Below are positions 8,989-17,755 of a DNA stretch of 64,000 nt, piece after piece; position 1 is the first letter of the stretch, and each line of letters starts with the position of its first letter. The position numbers and the translations under genes are program-made. Under the pieces are notes generated by a model. The model did not search any database. It was not told the DNA's origin and saw nothing but the letters and a program-made list of their open reading frames with translations. This DNA is from Leptolyngbya sp. BC1307 (lineage in GTDB: Bacteria > Cyanobacteriota > Cyanobacteriia > Phormidesmidales > Phormidesmidaceae), in the NCBI RefSeq assembly GCF_002286735.1, contig NZ_NRTA01000012.1, positions 55,147 through 119,146 of the forward strand, given 5' to 3'.

Positions 8989-9369
8989 TTATTTGGCTGT
9001 CTGCTGTTGCTTTGCTATCAGGGCATGGATGGATGACATGCCTTTGGTTTGGGTGATGACGTTGATTTGAATATTGGGGCCTGAGCGCGCTAGTCGAATC
9101 ACCAGACCATCGTGTACGGGCCTGTGCTCAATTCGCTGACCGGCCAGGTAGGTGCCATTGGTGCCGATATTGTGAATTTCCCAGCCGTCTTCACCCTGCC
9201 GCAGCTCTGCGTGATGGCGGGAGACGACGGCGCTGTAGAGAACAACATCATTACTGACGGAGCGGCCAATGCGGACGACAGGCTCTTCTTCAAAAGACCA
9301 GCTCTGCACGGGCGTTTTATCGACGGGGTGCAGCAGAGACAGCGTGATGACGTTATTTAAAGCGGACAC
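8989..9369 (-). CDS. small FHA domain protein
   Basis: The 126 residues form essentially one forkhead-associated domain. The phosphothreonine-binding signature residues are all present: RIGRS (32-36), VSRHHAEL and NIGTNGTYLAG. A short basic tail follows (IAKQQQTAK). FHA domains read phosphothreonine marks left by Ser/Thr kinases. No kinase gene is in the window, so its partner is unknown. It lies 64 bp downstream of a zinc-ribbon FHA gene and 90 bp upstream of the LRAT-PspA gene, all on one strand. A G-rich tract (8951-8970) lies in the 90-bp spacer. Confidence 0.92.
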   Translation of the reverse strand: MSALNNVITLSLLHPVDKTPVQSWSFEEEPVVRIGRSVSNDVVLYSAVVSRHHAELRQGEDGWEIHNIGTNGTYLAGQRIEHRPVHDGLVIRLARSGPNIQINVITQTKGMSSIHALIAKQQQTAK

Positions 9370-9433
9370 AGCGCAACACCAAGCGAAAAGGACATATATT
9401 CAGACATAGCCGCCAGGGGAGGGCACCTTCCGG

Positions 9434-10234
9434 TTAGCCAGCGGCCTCAAAGACAAAGCTGACTTTGTCGCCTTTGCCAAGGGCAATGCGATCGCCCGGA
9501 CGCAGCCGATGACGGTTGCCCGCCGGTAGGGGTAACCCATTGATGTAAGTGCCATTGGAGCTGCCAACATCTTCGACGTAGTAGACATCGCCTTCGACGC
9601 GAAGGTTGGCATGCACCCGTGAAACAATCTCTGAGTCGGGAAACCCGGAGACATCAATATCGGGCGGCGTTTGATCGTTAGGTTTCCCAATTCGGATAAG
9701 AGATAGCTGTCGGGGGAGTTCGATTGGGGTGTCGGTTTGTACCTGTCGGAGGCGGGCGGTGAGGGTTTGGAGCTGGGTGGCGTTGGCGGGGGGCTGGGGA
9801 GAGGGGGGACTGGGGAGAGGGGGGGAGTTCTCTGGGGATGTGCTCTCTGGGCTGGCCTCGGCAGGTTCTGGTGGCGCGGCGCTGCTGATAGGTTCGGGGG
9901 TGACGAGCGGATCGGGCTCTATAAGATCGGGTAGCTCAAAGTCTGGATCGCTGCCTGAGCTTTCGCTAGTGCTGGGTTCCCCTGTGCTGCTTTCACTATC
10001 GGGATCGATAAAGTTTTGAGTTTTGATGGTTGAGTCGGGCGCTGAGACCTCGGCACTTGGGCTGGTAGCTGTCTCCCTGAGGTCAGCGCCGCATTGTCCG
10101 CAAAAGCTGGCATTGGCTTGAATGGCGGCTCCGCAGCTAGGGCAGGCTACTGTGGCGGGGAGGGGGGTGTAGCAGGCTTCGCATTGGAGGGCTCCGTCGG
10201 GGTTTTGGTGGTTGCAGTTGGGGCAGGTGATCAT
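9434..10234 (-). CDS. double zinc ribbon plus FHA domain protein
   Basis: A 266-residue protein in three parts. Residues 4-52 are two zinc ribbons (CPNCNHQNPDGALQCEAC, then CPSCGAAIQ...FCGQCG), eight Cys in CxxC pairs. Residues 55-165 are a disordered Ser/Pro/Glu-rich linker. Residues about 170-266 are an FHA domain with RIGKP, SRVHANL and GSSNGTYINGLPL. It starts right after a C-rich stretch in its own mRNA (plus-strand G tracts at 10235-10283), so no purine Shine-Dalgarno sequence can form there. The linker is itself encoded by C-tracts, giving G-runs on the plus strand near 9780-9830. A signalling adaptor role is inferred from the domains. Confidence 0.92.
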   Translation of the reverse strand: MITCPNCNHQNPDGALQCEACYTPLPATVACPSCGAAIQANASFCGQCGADLRETATSPSAEVSAPDSTIKTQNFIDPDSESSTGEPSTSESSGSDPDFELPDLIEPDPLVTPEPISSAAPPEPAEASPESTSPENSPPLPSPPSPQPPANATQLQTLTARLRQVQTDTPIELPRQLSLIRIGKPNDQTPPDIDVSGFPDSEIVSRVHANLRVEGDVYYVEDVGSSNGTYINGLPLPAGNRHRLRPGDRIALGKGDKVSFVFEAAG

Positions 10235-10283
10235 GGGGAGGAGGGGAAAGGGGAAAAGGGGAAGGGGAAAGGGGGAAAGGGTG
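10235..10283. repeat. G-tract array (GGGG separated by short A/G spacers)
   Basis: The 56-bp spacer between pgl and the zinc-ribbon FHA gene is almost entirely runs of three to five G separated by one to four purines. At least six G runs are present, which fits the formal G-quadruplex pattern on the plus strand. In the minus-strand transcript it is a pyrimidine tract immediately before the start codon. Shorter related runs occur at 56665-56680. Confidence 0.8.
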
Positions 10284-10290
10284 GCTAAGT

Positions 10291-11046
10291 CTAGAGATCG
10301 TTGGGGTTGAAGGGTTTGGGGAGACCTTGGCCAGCAGCGGCGTCGAGTAGCCAGTGTTCACCGTTGGCAGGTTCGATCAGTTTGCTGGGGTAGTCGTGAC
10401 CGTCGGCTGCGGTGGAGAAGACGTGAGCGATCGCATCTTGCTTGTTTTCGCCCGCCACTAAGAAGACGACTTTGCGGCCCTGATTGATCAAGGGCACGGT
10501 GAAGGTGATGCGGGGTTCGCCTTCGTGGTTGCCGACGGTGACTAAGCGATCGCGCACGTCTAAGGCTTCGGTATGCGGAAACAGGGAGGCCGTATGACCG
10601 TCGTCGCCCATGCCCTGTAACACAAAGTCTAAGGCGGGAAATTCGCCGGGCTGAGTTTGAAAGAATGTTTTTAGGGTTTCTTCATACTTAGCGGCGTCGG
10701 CTGCTGGGTCGTCAGCGCTGGTGGGGACGGGAAAGACGTTTTCGGTCGGGATCGGCACTTGATTGAGCCAGGCTTCTCTGGTCATACGGGCGTTGCTTTT
10801 GGGATCGTCTTGGGGAACGTAGCGCTCATCTCCCCAAAAAACGTAAATTTTTTCCCAAGGCAGATCTGCTTTAGCTAGCAATTCGTAGAGCGGTCGGGGT
10901 GTGCTGCCGCCAGAGAGGGCCAGGGTGGCGCGATCGCGCTGGGCGATCGCTGTTTCTATCGCGGCAACGGTCACCTGATAGGCCCGATCAATCAGGGCGG
11001 CCTTGTTGGGCAATACTTCAACGATCGTGTCAGTCAGAGAAGGCAT
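10291..11046 (-). CDS. pgl: 6-phosphogluconolactonase
   Basis: The enzyme hydrolyses 6-phosphogluconolactone to 6-phosphogluconate in the oxidative pentose phosphate pathway, which supplies NADPH in the dark. The 251 residues carry the family blocks LALSGGSTPRPLYELL (about 42-57), VFWGDERYVPQDDPKSNA and QGMGDDGHTASLFPHT. Length is typical. No zwf or opcA is adjacent. It is the first gene of the minus-strand run that continues with the FHA genes, so co-transcription is possible. Confidence 0.96.
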   Translation of the reverse strand: MPSLTDTIVEVLPNKAALIDRAYQVTVAAIETAIAQRDRATLALSGGSTPRPLYELLAKADLPWEKIYVFWGDERYVPQDDPKSNARMTREAWLNQVPIPTENVFPVPTSADDPAADAAKYEETLKTFFQTQPGEFPALDFVLQGMGDDGHTASLFPHTEALDVRDRLVTVGNHEGEPRITFTVPLINQGRKVVFLVAGENKQDAIAHVFSTAADGHDYPSKLIEPANGEHWLLDAAAGQGLPKPFNPNDL

Positions 11047-11106
11047 GGCGGTCTCCTGTGGGTATTTATTGATGGGGCTTAATCTGGCTTTCAGCAGTCT
11101 CTAATC

Positions 11107-11133
11107 ATCTTGAGCTAACCTGCAGCTCAAGAT
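11107..11133. promoter_or_regulatory. perfect 10-bp inverted repeat between divergent genes
   Basis: ATCTTGAGCT at 11107-11116 and AGCTCAAGAT at 11124-11133 are perfect inverted copies around a 7-nt centre. The element lies between divergent pgl and a glycosyltransferase gene. No T-run follows on either strand, so it does not look like a terminator. An operator for a dimeric regulator is possible. Confidence 0.5.
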
Positions 11134-11215
11134 TAGCGCGGTGCCTGTGGTCTACTGCCTACCCTTTGGTAGGGCTAAAATCATCTATGGCACGCAATGT
11201 ACAACTTCCTAGCCT

Positions 11216-11998
11216 ATGTTCTCCGTTGTTTTGCCTTGTTTTAACGAATCTCGCTACGGTTATTTGCCCAAAATTTTAGAGAACCTCTGCCAGCAGGCGG
11301 GCGATAAGCAGATCATTGCGGTGGTTAGCCCTAGCTCAGATGACACCCTGACGATTGTTAGACAGTTTCCGGTAGACGTGATTGAGATAGCGGCGAGCAA
11401 CCGGGCGCAGCGGCTGACTGCCGGGATTGAGGCCAGTAGGGGCGATATTGTTTTACTACACCATCCGGCGACGCTGCTGCCTGAGGGTGACGCTTTGATT
11501 CAGGCGGAAGCAGCACTGACAGCGGCTGGGGCCGTGTGGGGCGGGTTTACCCATAGCTTTGATCTTGACCACTGGCTGCTGCGGTTTACCTCGTGGTATT
11601 CGACGACGCAGCGATCGCAGCGACAGCGCATTCTCTATTTAGATCACTGCATTTTTGCGCGGCGGCAGGTGTTGATGAGCCTTGGCGGGGTGCCCGATAT
11701 GGATATTTTTGAAGATACGGCGCTGAGCCTGGCGTTGGGCAAGTGGGGTAAGCCGGCGATCGCGTCGGGTAAGGTTGTCACTTCAGCGCGGCGGTTTCAG
11801 AGCCGGGGCATTTACCGGCAGGCGCTGACTAATCAGCTACTCAAGGTGATGTACCATGCCAAACTGGACCCCAAGCGGCTCAACTGGCTCTATGAGGGTA
11901 AAAGTCAGATCAATGTCAGCTATCCTGTGAACCATTCAGAGGCTACTGAGCACCGCGATGCTGCTTACACCGAATCACCTGAAGTTGAGCAGCACTAG
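11216..11998 (+). CDS. family 2 glycosyltransferase
   Basis: The 260-residue protein has a GT-A fold start, FSVVLPCFNES (2-12), then QIIAVVSPSSDDT and the pattern NRAQRLTAGIEASRGDIVLL, which is like the TIGR04283-type glycosyltransferases. Where relatives have HADT before LP, this protein has HHPATLLP, so the usual acidic metal-binding pair is altered. A later FEDTALSLALGKWG resembles the acceptor/base region. No membrane segment is obvious. Sugar and acceptor are unknown. The altered DxD-like site makes activity less certain. Confidence 0.78.
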   Translation: MFSVVLPCFNESRYGYLPKILENLCQQAGDKQIIAVVSPSSDDTLTIVRQFPVDVIEIAASNRAQRLTAGIEASRGDIVLLHHPATLLPEGDALIQAEAALTAAGAVWGGFTHSFDLDHWLLRFTSWYSTTQRSQRQRILYLDHCIFARRQVLMSLGGVPDMDIFEDTALSLALGKWGKPAIASGKVVTSARRFQSRGIYRQALTNQLLKVMYHAKLDPKRLNWLYEGKSQINVSYPVNHSEATEHRDAAYTESPEVEQH

Positions 11999-12133
11999 CG
12001 CTGAAAATAGCTAATCTTGAGGCCTGATTGAGGTTCGCTATTTCATCAACTTTGATTTATTCTGTTGAGACTGTAATGACTGTGACCACCTTCAAGCGCA
12101 AAATGGTGTGATTGCACCTCTAGCTAAATTTTT

Positions 12134-12916
12134 ATGACCTCTCCACCTCCTACGACTATCCCGTCGCCGCTGGCCGCGATTTCTCTCAAGCTAGTGGGAG
12201 CGATCACCATCTTGGCTGCCCTGATCGATTTTATTACGCTGCTGTTTCCGCCTGAGTTTGGCGATCGCGCCTGGCAGCTCGCGACCACAACTCAGCTCGT
12301 TGATCGGGGCATTGTGCCGCTGGTGGGAATCGCTCTCCTGTTTACTGGCTACTGGATCGATAGCAGTCTGGGCAATGCCCCCCGGCGAGTGAGCCTAGCG
12401 ACCGATCCCCGGTTTTGGGTCTGTCTGCTGGCCTGCTTGCTTGGGCTGGTTTTTCTCTTGACGGCGGTGCTCCACCCCAACAATGTGCGCTTGCAGAGCC
12501 GTGATGCGATCGCTCAGGTAGAGGCCGAAGCGCAGCAAGCCTCTTCTGAGCTAGAAGGCCGCCTGAATGCCGATATCTCTCAGCGTCGGGCTCAGATCGA
12601 TGCGCTGTTACAAGATGAGGACCAGCTGCAGGCAGCGATCGCCAGCGACAATCTAGACGAGGCGCAGCGAGCCCAAATTGAGCAGTTCCGCGACGATCCT
12701 GAAGCGCTGAACGAATTTCTCAATTCTCAAGTCGGTGAAGCCCAGACTCAGTTGCAAACCCGCATCGGTGAGCAAAAGCAAGATGCGACCAAGCGGCTCC
12801 GATCAGAAGCGCTAAAGGCAACGATCCGGGTTACCCTCAGTAGCTTACTGCTGGCAGTTGGCTACACGTTTATCGGTTGGGCCGGACTGCGCCGTCTGCT
12901 GTCTATCGTTAGCTAG
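12134..12916 (+). CDS. HpsJ-like membrane protein
   Basis: The 260-residue protein has three predicted transmembrane segments in the first 115 residues, a long Gln/Glu/Ala-rich coiled coil (about 125-225) and a last membrane segment (about 230-253). This order, with VDRGIVPLVGIALLFTGYW in the second helix, resembles the cyanobacterial HpsJ family, one member of which is linked to hormogonium polysaccharide secretion. No other hps gene is nearby, so the pathway is not supported by context. It converges on the SWIM gene with 29 bp between. Confidence 0.62.
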   Translation: MTSPPPTTIPSPLAAISLKLVGAITILAALIDFITLLFPPEFGDRAWQLATTTQLVDRGIVPLVGIALLFTGYWIDSSLGNAPRRVSLATDPRFWVCLLACLLGLVFLLTAVLHPNNVRLQSRDAIAQVEAEAQQASSELEGRLNADISQRRAQIDALLQDEDQLQAAIASDNLDEAQRAQIEQFRDDPEALNEFLNSQVGEAQTQLQTRIGEQKQDATKRLRSEALKATIRVTLSSLLLAVGYTFIGWAGLRRLLSIVS

Positions 12917-12945
12917 GCTGACATAGCCCGCGTCAGTGTCGCCAA

Positions 12946-13776
12946 TCAACTCAGAGCGGTCATCATCGCCTGCTGAGCGACCGCCTGGTACAGCGTTTTG
13001 AGATGCGTCATGACGATCTGAGCTTCGGTAGCGGCTAGCGGCAGGTCGCCAATGACTTCGAGCACGGTTTGCTCGGCAGGCGTGATGACGACCAGAGATG
13101 AGTCCAGCGGTACATCATATTGCCAAAAGTCGGCTACTTGTACAGTGGAAGCAGTGCGAGGGCGCGGCTGGACTGGGCTATCGTTTGCATCGGTAGGTGC
13201 AGCGGTGACCTCTCCGGCCTGGGCCATTGCCTGCTGTCGCTGCTGACGAAGCGCATCCAGAATTTGTTCTTTGGTCCGGCCCCGCAGCTGAAAGAGCACG
13301 AAAGGATCTTCGCGAAAGAAATCGCCGAGTTGATAGTAGACAGCCGCGATATGCTTACAGGGATTTTTGGGATCGGGGCAGCTGCATTTGGAATTGACAT
13401 CGGCTAGCGTGAAGGGAAACAGGCTCAGGCCGTTGCTGGTAAAGACAGCTTCGATATCGTCGGGCATGACCCCGGCCAATAGCTGAGCGGAGTAAAGCGC
13501 CTTTTTGCCTAGTGTGTCAATCACAAAGCCCCAGTCTTCGTCAGCAAAGCGCTCGATCCAAATGGAGAGCTGATAAGGCTCGGTAGCCGTGCCCTGGACG
13601 CTAGCGTGAACTTTGGAATTCTTGAATTCGAGGCTGAGAATGTTGCCTTGTCGGGCATAGTTGCGGCCTCGCTCCAGGCGCTTTTTAAAGCGGTAGGAAT
13701 TGAGCAGGTCTACCCATTGCTGTACCCACCAGGCGTCTTCGGTGGCGGCGGGCGGTTGGGTGGTGGTGTAGGTCAT
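12946..13776 (-). CDS. SWIM zinc finger protein
   Basis: The 276 residues include a SWIM-type zinc finger, CSCPDPKNPCKHIAAVYY (about 128-145), matching CxCx(6)CxH. The N-terminal part with RFKKRLERGRNYARQGNI is typical of the group that often sits beside a SNF2-family helicase. Here no SNF2 gene is adjacent. The C-terminal third is low-complexity and then helical. A DNA- or protein-binding role is inferred from the finger. Confidence 0.88.
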   Translation of the reverse strand: MTYTTTQPPAATEDAWWVQQWVDLLNSYRFKKRLERGRNYARQGNILSLEFKNSKVHASVQGTATEPYQLSIWIERFADEDWGFVIDTLGKKALYSAQLLAGVMPDDIEAVFTSNGLSLFPFTLADVNSKCSCPDPKNPCKHIAAVYYQLGDFFREDPFVLFQLRGRTKEQILDALRQQRQQAMAQAGEVTAAPTDANDSPVQPRPRTASTVQVADFWQYDVPLDSSLVVITPAEQTVLEVIGDLPLAATEAQIVMTHLKTLYQAVAQQAMMTALS

Positions 13777-13882
13777 GGGGAGATCAGTAGCTGAGATTGG
13801 TATTTTAACGGATCGGCGGTAGCGCTGTGAGCGGAAGATATTGGCTCCCTGCCCGGTCGGGCGTAGTCTCTCCAGCTAGACC

Positions 13883-14638
13883 ATGACGACTGCGCCGCCG
13901 TTTCCGGGAATGAATCCCTACCTTGAGAGCCCATATCGCTGGCCAGAAATTCACCACACGCTCATTTCTGAACTGGCCAGAACGCTCAACCTGCAAATAG
14001 TTCCTAAATATCGGGCAGCGATTGAGATACGGGTCTACATTGATACGTCACTGGTCGGCATTCCAGATGTTTATGTGCAAGAGCGGCCAAAGCAACCTGT
14101 GCGATCATCCGCAGTGGCTATTTCTACAAAACCCGAAAGGGTGATGCTGCCGACACCCTGTGAAGTGACAGAAGGTTACTTGGAAATCAGAGAGCCTGCC
14201 ACAAAGCGAGTGGTCACTGTAATCGAGGTGCTCTCACCCGCCAATAAGCGAAAGGGAGAGGGCCGTAAGCAGTATCTCAAGAAAAGAGAGGCTGTTCTCA
14301 GCAGCGCCACTCACTTTGTAGAGATAGATCTGCTTCGACGGGGCGAGCCGATGCCGCTTGCTAGTGGGCAGCAGGCAACCTACCAGATTTTAGTCAGCCG
14401 CGCAGACGAGCGTCCTAGCGCAGAGCGTTACGCCTTTGACTTGCGCGATCGCCTGCCAAAGTTTTTGCTGCCGCTAGATACAGAAGATCCAGAACCTGCT
14501 GTAGATATTAAGGCGCTGCTCGATCAGGTTTGCCAGAATACGGCTATCGATATCGATATTGACTATACAGTTCAGTCACAGTCGCCCTTGTCCGACGACG
14601 ACTTTGCCTGGTTACAAGCGCTGTGCCGCCATGACTAG
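13883..14638 (+). CDS. DUF4058 family protein
   Basis: A 251-residue protein that begins with PPFPGMNPYLESPYRWP, the standard start of DUF4058, and contains VVTVIEVLSPANKRKGEGR and HFVEIDLLRRGEPMP, which resemble an acidic/basic active-site arrangement of PD-(D/E)xK nucleases. That resemblance is my inference. DUF4058 genes are common and often multicopy in cyanobacteria, and the function is not established. It ends near aspA, which converges on it. Confidence 0.88.
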   Translation: MTTAPPFPGMNPYLESPYRWPEIHHTLISELARTLNLQIVPKYRAAIEIRVYIDTSLVGIPDVYVQERPKQPVRSSAVAISTKPERVMLPTPCEVTEGYLEIREPATKRVVTVIEVLSPANKRKGEGRKQYLKKREAVLSSATHFVEIDLLRRGEPMPLASGQQATYQILVSRADERPSAERYAFDLRDRLPKFLLPLDTEDPEPAVDIKALLDQVCQNTAIDIDIDYTVQSQSPLSDDDFAWLQALCRHD

Positions 14639-14651
14639 CGGTGGCGATCGC

Positions 14652-14679
14652 ACTATTCACAGTCAACTATTCACAGTCA
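14652..14679. repeat. 14-bp tandem duplication at the end of aspA
   Basis: ACTATTCACAGTCA occurs twice without a gap at 14652-14665 and 14666-14679. The second copy overlaps the aspA stop codon (14677-14679). Confidence 0.85.
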
Positions 14680-16083
14680 ATTTTTCTCTGTCGGCATCTG
14701 ACTCATCTTCTGCAAGTCTAGGACTTCATTTAGCGTCGTTTCATCCATCAGCTCATGCTCTAAAACGAGCTGACGAAGGGGCTTGCCAGTTTCGAGCGAT
14801 TCTTTGGCGATCGCTGCCGCGCTCAGATAGCCAATATGCGTATTCAAAGCCGTTACTAGCGCCAGGCTGCCCTCTGCGTAATTCATACAGCGTTCAGGAA
14901 AGGCCGTGATTCCCTGCAGACAGTTCGTGTCGAGTGCTTCCACTGTGTTGCCTAAGATCTCGATGCTGTGGATCAAGTCATAGGCGATCAGCGGCATCAT
15001 CACGTTGAGTTCGAGCTGTCCGGCTTGGGCGGCAAGGGCGATCGCACTGTCATAGCCCATCACCTGAAAGCACACCATTGAGGTCATTTCGGCCATTACC
15101 GGATTGTATTTCCCCGGCATAATTGACGAACCGGGCTGTACAGGCGGTAGCTGAATTTCCTTCAGACCAGTTTTAGGGCCAGAGTCGAGCAGACGCAGAT
15201 CGTGAGAGATTTTGATCAAATCTTGCGCCAGGTTTCGCAGGGCGCTGCTGACCGCTACAAAAGGAGCCATACTCTGCATTGCGGCCATTAAGTGCGGCGC
15301 AGTCGTCATCGGCTGCTGGAGAAAATCGCTGAGCAGCTCGGCCACGCGACAGCGATAGCGCGGATGCGTGTTGAGCCCGGTGCCCGTAGCGCTACCGCCC
15401 AATCCTAAGACGGCGAGTTCTTCAGCGGCAGTCTTAATCCGGCGATTGTGCCCGGTGAGAATATGCTCCCAGGCACGGAAGCCTTCACCCAAGCGCACAG
15501 GAACCGCATCTTGCATGTGAGTGCGACCTGAGCGGACAACGTCTTGAAACTCGGTAGCTTTGGTCTGCAGGGTGGCGATTATCCCTTCTAAAGCCGGATA
15601 CAGCGAATGCTCCAGCGCTAAAATGCCGCCGACTCGAATCGCCGTGGGAATGACATCGTTGGTCGATTGGCCATAGTTTACATGGTCATTGGGGCTGACC
15701 CGGCTGTAGTTGCCTTTGGCATCGCCGAGAATTTCTAGCGCGCGGTTGGCCAACACTTCATTGACATTCATATGGTGAGAGGTGCCCGCCCCGGCCTGGT
15801 ACACATCGACGACGAACTGATCGCGCAGGCTGCCGTTTAAGATTTCATCAGTCGCCTGGACGATGGCCTTGCTGATGTCAGCGGGGATGCAGTCGAGTTC
15901 GCCATTGGCGATCGCTGCTGCCTTTTTAATCAGCAGGCAGGCATCGACGTAGGTTGGCAAAGGTCGCAGTCCACTAATCGGAAAATTTTGAACGGCTCTC
16001 AGCGTTTGAATGCCGTAATAGGCCCGTTCGGGAATCTCTAGCTCCCCCATCGAGTCTTTTTCAATGCGAACTGTTGCAGTCAT
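14677..16083 (-). CDS. aspA: aspartate ammonia-lyase
   Basis: Reversible deamination of aspartate to fumarate. The start at 16083 (MTATVRIEKDSMGELEIP) fits family N-termini better than an in-frame ATG six codons upstream. The protein then has 468 residues. It shows AYYGIQTLRAVQNFPIS, YQAGAGTSHHMNVNEVLANRA and QSTNDVIPT, and the superfamily signature GSSIMPGKYNPVMAEM. The signature has Tyr where Val or Ile is usual (K-Y-N). The close sequence agreement with AspA over its length favours aspartase rather than fumarase. It is divergent from the helicase gene. Confidence 0.92.
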   Translation of the reverse strand: MTATVRIEKDSMGELEIPERAYYGIQTLRAVQNFPISGLRPLPTYVDACLLIKKAAAIANGELDCIPADISKAIVQATDEILNGSLRDQFVVDVYQAGAGTSHHMNVNEVLANRALEILGDAKGNYSRVSPNDHVNYGQSTNDVIPTAIRVGGILALEHSLYPALEGIIATLQTKATEFQDVVRSGRTHMQDAVPVRLGEGFRAWEHILTGHNRRIKTAAEELAVLGLGGSATGTGLNTHPRYRCRVAELLSDFLQQPMTTAPHLMAAMQSMAPFVAVSSALRNLAQDLIKISHDLRLLDSGPKTGLKEIQLPPVQPGSSIMPGKYNPVMAEMTSMVCFQVMGYDSAIALAAQAGQLELNVMMPLIAYDLIHSIEILGNTVEALDTNCLQGITAFPERCMNYAEGSLALVTALNTHIGYLSAAAIAKESLETGKPLRQLVLEHELMDETTLNEVLDLQKMSQMPTEKN

Positions 16084-16211
16084 CGCCAATAGCCTTAGCA
16101 TAGATGTAAAGATTTTAAGGCCCTATTGCCATAAAAACATCTGAAAAGTGAGAAGCGCAGGGCTGCTGGCCGATCTCTGGCTTATCCAATACGTTTGAAA
16201 CGACTGCAACT

Positions 16212-17723
16212 ATGGCTAGAATGCCGACCCTCAAGTTTGATCGCGGTACCTTAGTGCTGCACCCACCGCCGAGGGGCAAAGCCTGGGTTGACTACGCGGT
16301 TTGGGATGATCGCATTGAGCGCTTTCGGGTGCCTGCTGACCAATATCGCCCGCTGGTAGAGGCGCTGCGAGCTGAGGGCGTGCGTTTTGAAGACAAGGTG
16401 CAGACGTTTGAGCCGATAGATTTGCGCTCTGAGCTGATCCTGACGCCCTATGCCCATCAGCAAGAGGCTTTGCAGGCTTGGAAGGAAAATGCCCGGAAAG
16501 GGGTCGTGGTGCTGCCGACCGCAGCGGGTAAGACCTATCTGGCGCAGATGGCGATGCAGGCGACGCCGAGGCGAACGCTGATCACGGTGCCGACGCTGGA
16601 TTTGATGCATCAGTGGTATGCCAATTTGGAAGCGGCGTTTCCGGGGGTAGAGGTAGGGCTATTGGGGGGCGGATCGCGCGATCGCTCGCCCATTCTCGTC
16701 GCCACTTACGACAGTGCCGCCATCTACGCCGAGTCTTTAGGCAATCAGTATGCCTTGCTAATCTGCGATGAGTGTCACCATTTGCCCAGCGACTTTCACC
16801 GCAGCATTGCCGAATACTCCATTGCGCCCTATCGTCTGGGGCTAACGGCCACACCAGAACGATCTGACGGTCGGCATGAAGACTTAGAAAAGCTGTTGGG
16901 CGCTGTGGTTTATCGTCGCACGGCTGAGGAACTGTCAGGAACGGCCTTAGCTCCCTATCAGATTGTGCAGATCAAAGTGCAGCTGAGTGAGGAGGAGCGC
17001 GATCGCTATGCCAAGCTTCAGCAGCAGCGCAATGATTTCTTGCAAAAGTCCAACATTTGGCTGAGTAGCCCGGAAGGTTGGCAGCGCTTTGTGCAGGCCA
17101 GTGCCCAGTCGCCTGCCGGTCGTCGGGCAATGCTGGCTCACCGCGAGTCTAAAAATATTGCCCTGGGGACAGCTGGTAAGCTCACGCTGCTAGAGGAGCT
17201 TTTGAACAAGCACTATCCTGAACGCACGCTAATTTTTACCAACGATAACGCCACCGTCTACAAAATCTCTCAAGACTTTCTCATCCCAGCTATTACTCAC
17301 CAAACGCCCGTTAAGGAACGTCACACCATTCTGCAAAAGTTCCGCAGCGGCGACTACAGCGTGATTGTAGTGTCTCATGTGCTGAATGAAGGGGTAGACG
17401 TACCCGATGCGCGAGTGGCAATTTTGCTCTCAGGCAGCGGCTCTCCCAGAGAGTATATTCAGCGGTTGGGCCGGGTGCTGCGTAAAGGCAGCGATGGCAA
17501 AATGGCGCTGCTCTATGAAGTCGTTGCTGAGGAAACCAGTGAAGAGGGCGTCTCTCGTCGCAGGAGGCAACAGCCCGCACCGCCAAAGCCCAACACCGGG
17601 CAACTGTCTCTTATTCCCGATTCACCTATTCCTCCAAAAACACCGTATAAAGTTGTTGAGTTTCCAGACACTCATCGCCGTGCAGCGGAAGATCCAGCCA
17701 AATGGACAGAAAGCGATCGCTAA
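16212..17723 (+). CDS. XPB-type DEAD/DEAH superfamily 2 helicase
   Basis: A 503-residue SF2 helicase. Walker A is VLPTAAGKTYLAQ (about 98-110), motif II is CDECHH (about 185), motif III LGLTATPER, and the second RecA domain has HVLNEGVDVPDA and motif VI QRLGRVLRKG. The short N-terminal damage-recognition-like region and the overall order resemble XPB/Rad25-type helicases found in cyanobacteria and other bacteria. The role in DNA repair or transcription is inferred from the family. The partner nuclease Bax1 of archaeal XPB is not visible. The C-terminal tail is proline-rich. Confidence 0.88.
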   Translation: MARMPTLKFDRGTLVLHPPPRGKAWVDYAVWDDRIERFRVPADQYRPLVEALRAEGVRFEDKVQTFEPIDLRSELILTPYAHQQEALQAWKENARKGVVVLPTAAGKTYLAQMAMQATPRRTLITVPTLDLMHQWYANLEAAFPGVEVGLLGGGSRDRSPILVATYDSAAIYAESLGNQYALLICDECHHLPSDFHRSIAEYSIAPYRLGLTATPERSDGRHEDLEKLLGAVVYRRTAEELSGTALAPYQIVQIKVQLSEEERDRYAKLQQQRNDFLQKSNIWLSSPEGWQRFVQASAQSPAGRRAMLAHRESKNIALGTAGKLTLLEELLNKHYPERTLIFTNDNATVYKISQDFLIPAITHQTPVKERHTILQKFRSGDYSVIVVSHVLNEGVDVPDARVAILLSGSGSPREYIQRLGRVLRKGSDGKMALLYEVVAEETSEEGVSRRRRQQPAPPKPNTGQLSLIPDSPIPPKTPYKVVEFPDTHRRAAEDPAKWTESDR

Positions 17724-17755
17724 TGTAGTGAGCTAAGTGGCCAAAACCATAGCGT

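Noticed and set aside
9729..10288. Gly-rich plus-strand frames opposite the zinc-ribbon FHA gene
   Set aside because: They are antisense to a clear gene and reflect its C-tract-coded proline linker.
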